Of a stretch of 64,000 bases of DNA, positions 61,252 through 64,000 are shown piece by piece. Position 1 is the stretch's first letter. The number at the start of each line of letters is the position of its first letter. This DNA is from Candidatus Obscuribacterales bacterium (lineage in GTDB: Bacteria > Cyanobacteriota > Vampirovibrionia > Obscuribacterales > Obscuribacteraceae). The notes beneath the pieces are model-generated. The model was not told where the DNA came from. It worked only from the letters and a program-made list of their open reading frames with translations, and searched no databases. The DNA lies in the NCBI GenBank assembly GCA_019747875.1, contig JAIEQI010000049.1, forward strand, positions 1-64,000, given 5' to 3'. A program made the position numbers and the translations under genes.

Positions 61252-61715
61252 ATTGCCCTGTTGTTGGCCACTGTCTCTGCTGATACAAAGGGATAGTCGG
61301 ATTCTGCCCTCGGTTGGCTGTGCACTACCGCCTCGTCCGGTACAAATGTAATTGTGTCATTCTCATTTAGGGCAGTGCTAACGACCAGTAACTCGGCATC
61401 TTCCAATGAACCATTTGTCACCATATGTGGTACCAGCGGCGGAAAGCTAATAGCTGAGCCTGCTTCAACTGTATGCCAGTTACCATCAATCCACACAGCG
61501 ACCATTCCTCGAAGCACATAGACAAATTCTTCCTTGTGAGAATGTTGATGGGCTGGTGAAGAACGATGTCCTGGCTTCAGGATTTCGTGCTGAATGAATA
61601 AATTGCGCAGTCCGCTGGCCTCTGACAGATTGGTCAGAGAGCCTAAAATCTCGCCAGTAGTCCTTCTCACGGAATCATTTCGAGGAAGGTCGTGCGGATT
61701 AGTAATGAAGTTCAC
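61236..61715 (-). CDS. Cupin-domain protein
   Basis: 159 residues. One cupin fold: SSPAHQHSHKEEFVYVLRGMVAVWIDGNWHTVEAGSAISFPPLVPHMVTN contains the H-x-H...E and the later H of the metal site. Such proteins are isomerases, dioxygenases or regulators. The close, overlapping arrangement with a PhyH dioxygenase suggests both act on related compounds. No signal peptide. Confidence 0.85.
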   Translation of the reverse strand: MNFITNPHDLPRNDSVRRTTGEILGSLTNLSEASGLRNLFIQHEILKPGHRSSPAHQHSHKEEFVYVLRGMVAVWIDGNWHTVEAGSAISFPPLVPHMVTNGSLEDAELLVVSTALNENDTITFVPDEAVVHSQPRAESDYPFVSAETVANNRAIQINL

Positions 61716-61794
61716 GGGCTCTGTCCCTTTCTAGCGGACTTTAAGAATATCGCGGAAAAACAAAACCACATAGTAAATAACTATTCAAAACCGC

Positions 61795-61824
61795 CCACCA
61801 CTCCAGTTGTATATCCAGTGGTGG
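61795..61824. repeat. Inverted repeat CCACCACT/AGTGGTGG
   Basis: Exact 8-bp arms with a 14-bp loop, between the cupin gene and the unknown gene at 61929. Extended similarity (AGTGGTGGCATG) to the repeat at 59746 suggests a small dispersed family. Confidence 0.4.
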
Positions 61825-61928
61825 CATGATCGATATCTTTGTTTTGATTGAAGCTGATCAGCAATTTGCTCTGCCGAGGCAAGCAGAAGCCTTGCATGAC
61901 CTCTGCTTGTCTCGCTGCATAACGTTTC

Positions 61929-62354
61929 CTACAGTGTGGCGTTGCCGATCAGCTTCCAATGCTCGACGGTAATGCCCCCCTTGGGAATGCCAATCTCAAG
62001 ATATTTTGCCAAGTGTGATGGATTCATGTACGAATCCAAGTGTTCTTCAAAGAATTTCTCGTCATACCAATTGACACCTAAGATCACGACTCCGCCACCA
62101 TTCTTTTCTTCCCCGGTGCGTTCAACAAACGTACAGTTCCAGCCCCAAAGCACTAGCTCTTCTGGACGATTTCGCAAGTGTTCATCGGATATGCGAATCT
62201 GGTCTACACAATGCTCCAAAGTCTTTTGATCAGGACAATCAAAACGACATTCGGACCTGACCTTGAGTACCTTGGTCTTTGACGGTTGCTGACCATCAGT
62301 ACCATAAAGTACGAGTTCACGAGTTATGGTTTTGTGCGCAGTAAATGCTGGCAT
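61929..62354 (-). CDS. Unknown small protein
   Basis: 141 residues from MPAFTAHK at 62354, with AAGGAG nine bases upstream. Two strand-rich halves (TRELVLYGTDGQQPSKTKVLKV, ELVLWGWNCTFVERTGEEKNGGGVVILGVNWYDEKFF) and a WGWNC motif. No signal or membrane segment, no family recognised. It stands between the cupin gene and a resolvase remnant. Confidence 0.5.
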   Translation of the reverse strand: MPAFTAHKTITRELVLYGTDGQQPSKTKVLKVRSECRFDCPDQKTLEHCVDQIRISDEHLRNRPEELVLWGWNCTFVERTGEEKNGGGVVILGVNWYDEKFFEEHLDSYMNPSHLAKYLEIGIPKGGITVEHWKLIGNATL

Positions 62355-62536
62355 GATTAGCTGCTCCTTCAACTATTGGGCAGGGACATTATGAAGGGAA
62401 ATCATCACAACAAGGACATGCTGACATCTGGTGTTATTAATGCCTCCGCCCTTTTGTCTTTGTTTGTGTTTCTGGGCGCAGATTTCAATTTTTGATGATT
62501 GTGTCTTGCCTGTAACAACCGATTCTCAATGCCGCA

Positions 62537-62662
62537 TTGACGGGCAGCAGCATCGACTCTTACCAGGCTGCTAAAGGCCGGCAGCTCAAACCGTCATTAG
62601 CTCGATTTTTCTTTCATGTTATGGCAAGCTTGGCTCAAATGGAGAGGGGGGCTTACGCTTGA
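62537..62662 (+). pseudogene. Serine recombinase (resolvase/invertase) remnant
   Basis: In frame with stop TGA at 62660-62662, the last residues read ARFFFHVMASLAQMERG, a close match to the conserved GRFFFHVMGALAEMER helix region of Hin/resolvase proteins, with a SIDSYQAAKGR stretch before. No N-terminal catalytic part or DNA-binding end is present. Its end overlaps the start of the GNAT gene. It shows past mobile-element activity here. Confidence 0.5.
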
Positions 62663-63228
62663 ACACAGTTAGAATCTGCTTGCATAAAGTAGCTGAACTG
62701 ACAAGCGAGGAACAGTTTGCTGTAAGTGCTCTGTCCTCTAATGTCTATCCGCCTGAAGAGGAAAAGGCTTGGAAAAAAGGAACATCAATCGAGTGGGCTT
62801 CAACTCAGTGGTGCGTCGTCTGCTGGGGGTCCGAAAAACAGGCGCTATCCTATGTCGGTGCAGTCATTCGGACAGGTATGGTAAATGGTGCTTTGGTAAA
62901 GATTGGTGGGGTGCGCGGAGTCAAAACCCACACAAACGCTAGGCGCCAAGGATTAGCTTCGCAAGCAATAGAACGCGTATTCGAGTTATTTAGAGAACAA
63001 GCAGTGGACTTCGCTTTCCTGGTCTGTGAGCCGAACCTTGTCCCGCTCTACAAACGGCTTGGTTGGCAATCTTTTACTGGGGATGTCCTAGTAACTGGGG
63101 TCCGGGGATCAATGGAACGAAAAGTGGCGCTAAGCTCGTGGGGTCGACTGGATATGGGTTTCGGGGATTATCAAAATATTGACATCACTAGCGTTCCTCA
63201 GTGCCCGGTAGTGCCCTTGTTTGAGTGA
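62659..63228 (+). CDS. GNAT acetyltransferase whose end is transposon-derived
   Basis: 189 residues from a TTG at 62659 (GGAGAGGGGG upstream). Acetyl-CoA-binding pattern TNARRQGLASQAIERVF near 92-105 and CEPNLVPLYKRLGWQ near 125-140 show a GNAT fold. The Tn3-type terminal repeat begins at 63097, so residues from about 147 (GVRGSMERKVALSSW...) are read through transposon DNA. The natural C-terminus is therefore probably lost. Function may be retained if the core is complete. Substrate unknown, possibly an antibiotic or amine. Confidence 0.7.
   Translation: MNTVRICLHKVAELTSEEQFAVSALSSNVYPPEEEKAWKKGTSIEWASTQWCVVCWGSEKQALSYVGAVIRTGMVNGALVKIGGVRGVKTHTNARRQGLASQAIERVFELFREQAVDFAFLVCEPNLVPLYKRLGWQSFTGDVLVTGVRGSMERKVALSSWGRLDMGFGDYQNIDITSVPQCPVVPLFE
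63097..63134 (+). mobile_element. Tn3-family terminal inverted repeat (38 bp)
   Basis: Begins GGGGTCCGGGG and continues CAATGGAACGAAAAG, ending CTAAG; the order GGGGTC...TGGAACGAAAA...TAAG is that of Tn3 IRs. The tnpA stop lies inside it. The five bases just outside are TAACT, the expected target duplication, whose mate would be beyond the window. Confidence 0.85.
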
Positions 63229-64000
63229 CTCCGGCAAATTGAAGTGATAGCGTCCGAGAACATTTACGTGTTCGTGTTGGAGCGGAGACAGCCGGATCAC
63301 GTCTTCCGGATTAAGAGTCTGTCCCATTTCGCGCATGTGGTCCAATATCCTGTCCAAATACATTGTGTTCCAAAGAATGGTTGCATTCACAACTAACCCC
63401 AAGGCACCAAGCTGATCTTCCTGACCTTCTCTATAGCGCTGCCTCAACTCTCCGCGTTGCCCATAGAAAATTGTCCGTGCTACGGCATGCCTTCCCTCCT
63501 GTCGATTGAGCTGGGTGAGAATGCGGCGGCGGTAAGCATCATCATCAATATAGGAGAGTAGATAAATGGTTTTGACGATCTTGCCGAGTTCGGAAAAGGC
63601 ACGCGAAAGCGTAGATTGACGCTGACTCGAACGAAGTGTCCGCATGAACTCAGAGGCACCAACCATGCCTGATTGCAGCGATCCAGCAACGCGCAATAGA
63701 TCGTCCCAATTTTCCGCAATTAAGTCCGTGTTGACCCGATGCCGCGACAAAGAATTGAGCGCTCCGTAGTCAGCATCCGCATCAATACGCCAAAATCTGG
63801 TCTCCCCAATATCCGCCAGCCGCGGGCTGAACTGATATCCCAAGAGCCAGAACAGCGCGAAGATGGTATCAGTGTAGCCTGCCGTGTCTGTCATTATCTC
63901 CGTTGGTCGCAGCGTCGTTTGCTGCTCCAACAAGCCATCAAGCACATATAGGGAGTCTCTGATTGTTCCTGGAATAACGATGCCATGAAATCCTGTAAAC
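63130..64000 (-). CDS. tnpA: Tn3-family transposase TnpA, C-terminal part (cut by window edge)
   Basis: The frame is open to the window edge, so only the last 289 residues are visible. Conserved tract: PGTIRDSLYVLDGLLEQQ, EIMTDTAGYTDTIFALF, LGYQFSPRLADIG, QRQSTLSRAFSELGKIVKT and ATILWNTMYLDRIL. The stop codon falls in the terminal repeat at 63097-63134, typical of Tn3 elements. It catalyses replicative transposition. The catalytic acidic residues before this region may lie outside the window. Confidence 0.92.
   Translation of the reverse strand, partial: FTGFHGIVIPGTIRDSLYVLDGLLEQQTTLRPTEIMTDTAGYTDTIFALFWLLGYQFSPRLADIGETRFWRIDADADYGALNSLSRHRVNTDLIAENWDDLLRVAGSLQSGMVGASEFMRTLRSSQRQSTLSRAFSELGKIVKTIYLLSYIDDDAYRRRILTQLNRQEGRHAVARTIFYGQRGELRQRYREGQEDQLGALGLVVNATILWNTMYLDRILDHMREMGQTLNPEDVIRLSPLQHEHVNVLGRYHFNLPESLKQGHYRALRNASDVNILIIPETHIQSTPRA

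Noticed and set aside
1..64000. CRISPR arrays, tRNA or rRNA genes
   Set aside because: No regularly spaced direct repeats and no recognisable tRNA or rRNA segments were found by reading.

Overview
The window reads as part of a large plasmid or other mobilizable element from a Gram-negative-type bacterium. It carries outer-membrane efflux channels, RND pumps, lipoproteins and many TPR proteins. No rRNA, tRNA or housekeeping operon is visible, so taxonomy is weak. The mix of TPR proteins, a primase-like Rep and small Cys/His-rich metal proteins would fit an environmental lineage such as the non-photosynthetic relatives of cyanobacteria, but that is a guess. All protein calls rest on motifs read by eye; no database search was run.

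Layout. (1) 0-10.7 kb: copper block with a His-rich exported peptide, two paralogous small exported proteins, a CopB-type Cu ATPase, a TolC-like protein and a Met/His-rich two-domain multicopper oxidase. A lone PD-(D/E)XK nuclease-like gene sits inside it. (2) 10.8-23.4 kb: ArsR-regulated CDF transporter, an RND tripartite efflux operon, a P1B ATPase with an SPC motif, and a compact arsenic operon (ArsR, ArsI-like lyase, aquaporin, ArsC-like reductase). (3) 23.4-33.4 kb: second RND system, EamA, BASS and MFS transporters, then a decayed radical-SAM/SPASM gene with a small Trp/Lys-ending peptide. (4) 33.4-36.0 kb: a split borosin locus (precursor plus alpha-N-methyltransferase) and an erythromycin-esterase-like gene. 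(5) 36.0-39.5 kb: membrane HTH-TPR protein, unknown protein, two PDZ proteins, one with a Cys-rich tail. (6) 39.6-45.6 kb: stand-alone tyrosine recombinase, ParA/RHH partition pair, HTH protein, XRE regulator with palindromic sites, AEP-primase-like Rep. (7) 45.6-52.7 kb: DUF3800 pair, SRAP protein, HEPN protein, UmuDC. (8) 53-60.1 kb: TPR proteins and a mobilization operon (accessory protein, HUH relaxase, VirD4-like ATPase, membrane partner) with an oriT-like region of nested inverted repeats. (9) 60.4-64 kb: PhyH/cupin pair, a GNAT gene fused to the terminal repeat of a Tn3-family transposon, and the tnpA 3' part running off the window.

The most unusual feature is a set of five dif-like sites (about 11-bp inverted arms around a central spacer, usually 6 bp) at 10.8, 23.4, 33.4, 36.0 and 39.5 kb. 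Four share a GTTGTCAT upstream flank. They lie exactly between functional blocks 1/2, 2/3, 3/4, 4/5 and just before a 185-aa tyrosine recombinase. I infer a modular cassette system in which metal-resistance, RiPP and unknown modules are separated by recombination sites, comparable to pdif modules but with symmetric arms of different sequence. The second highlight is the split borosin locus, which occupies one of these modules.
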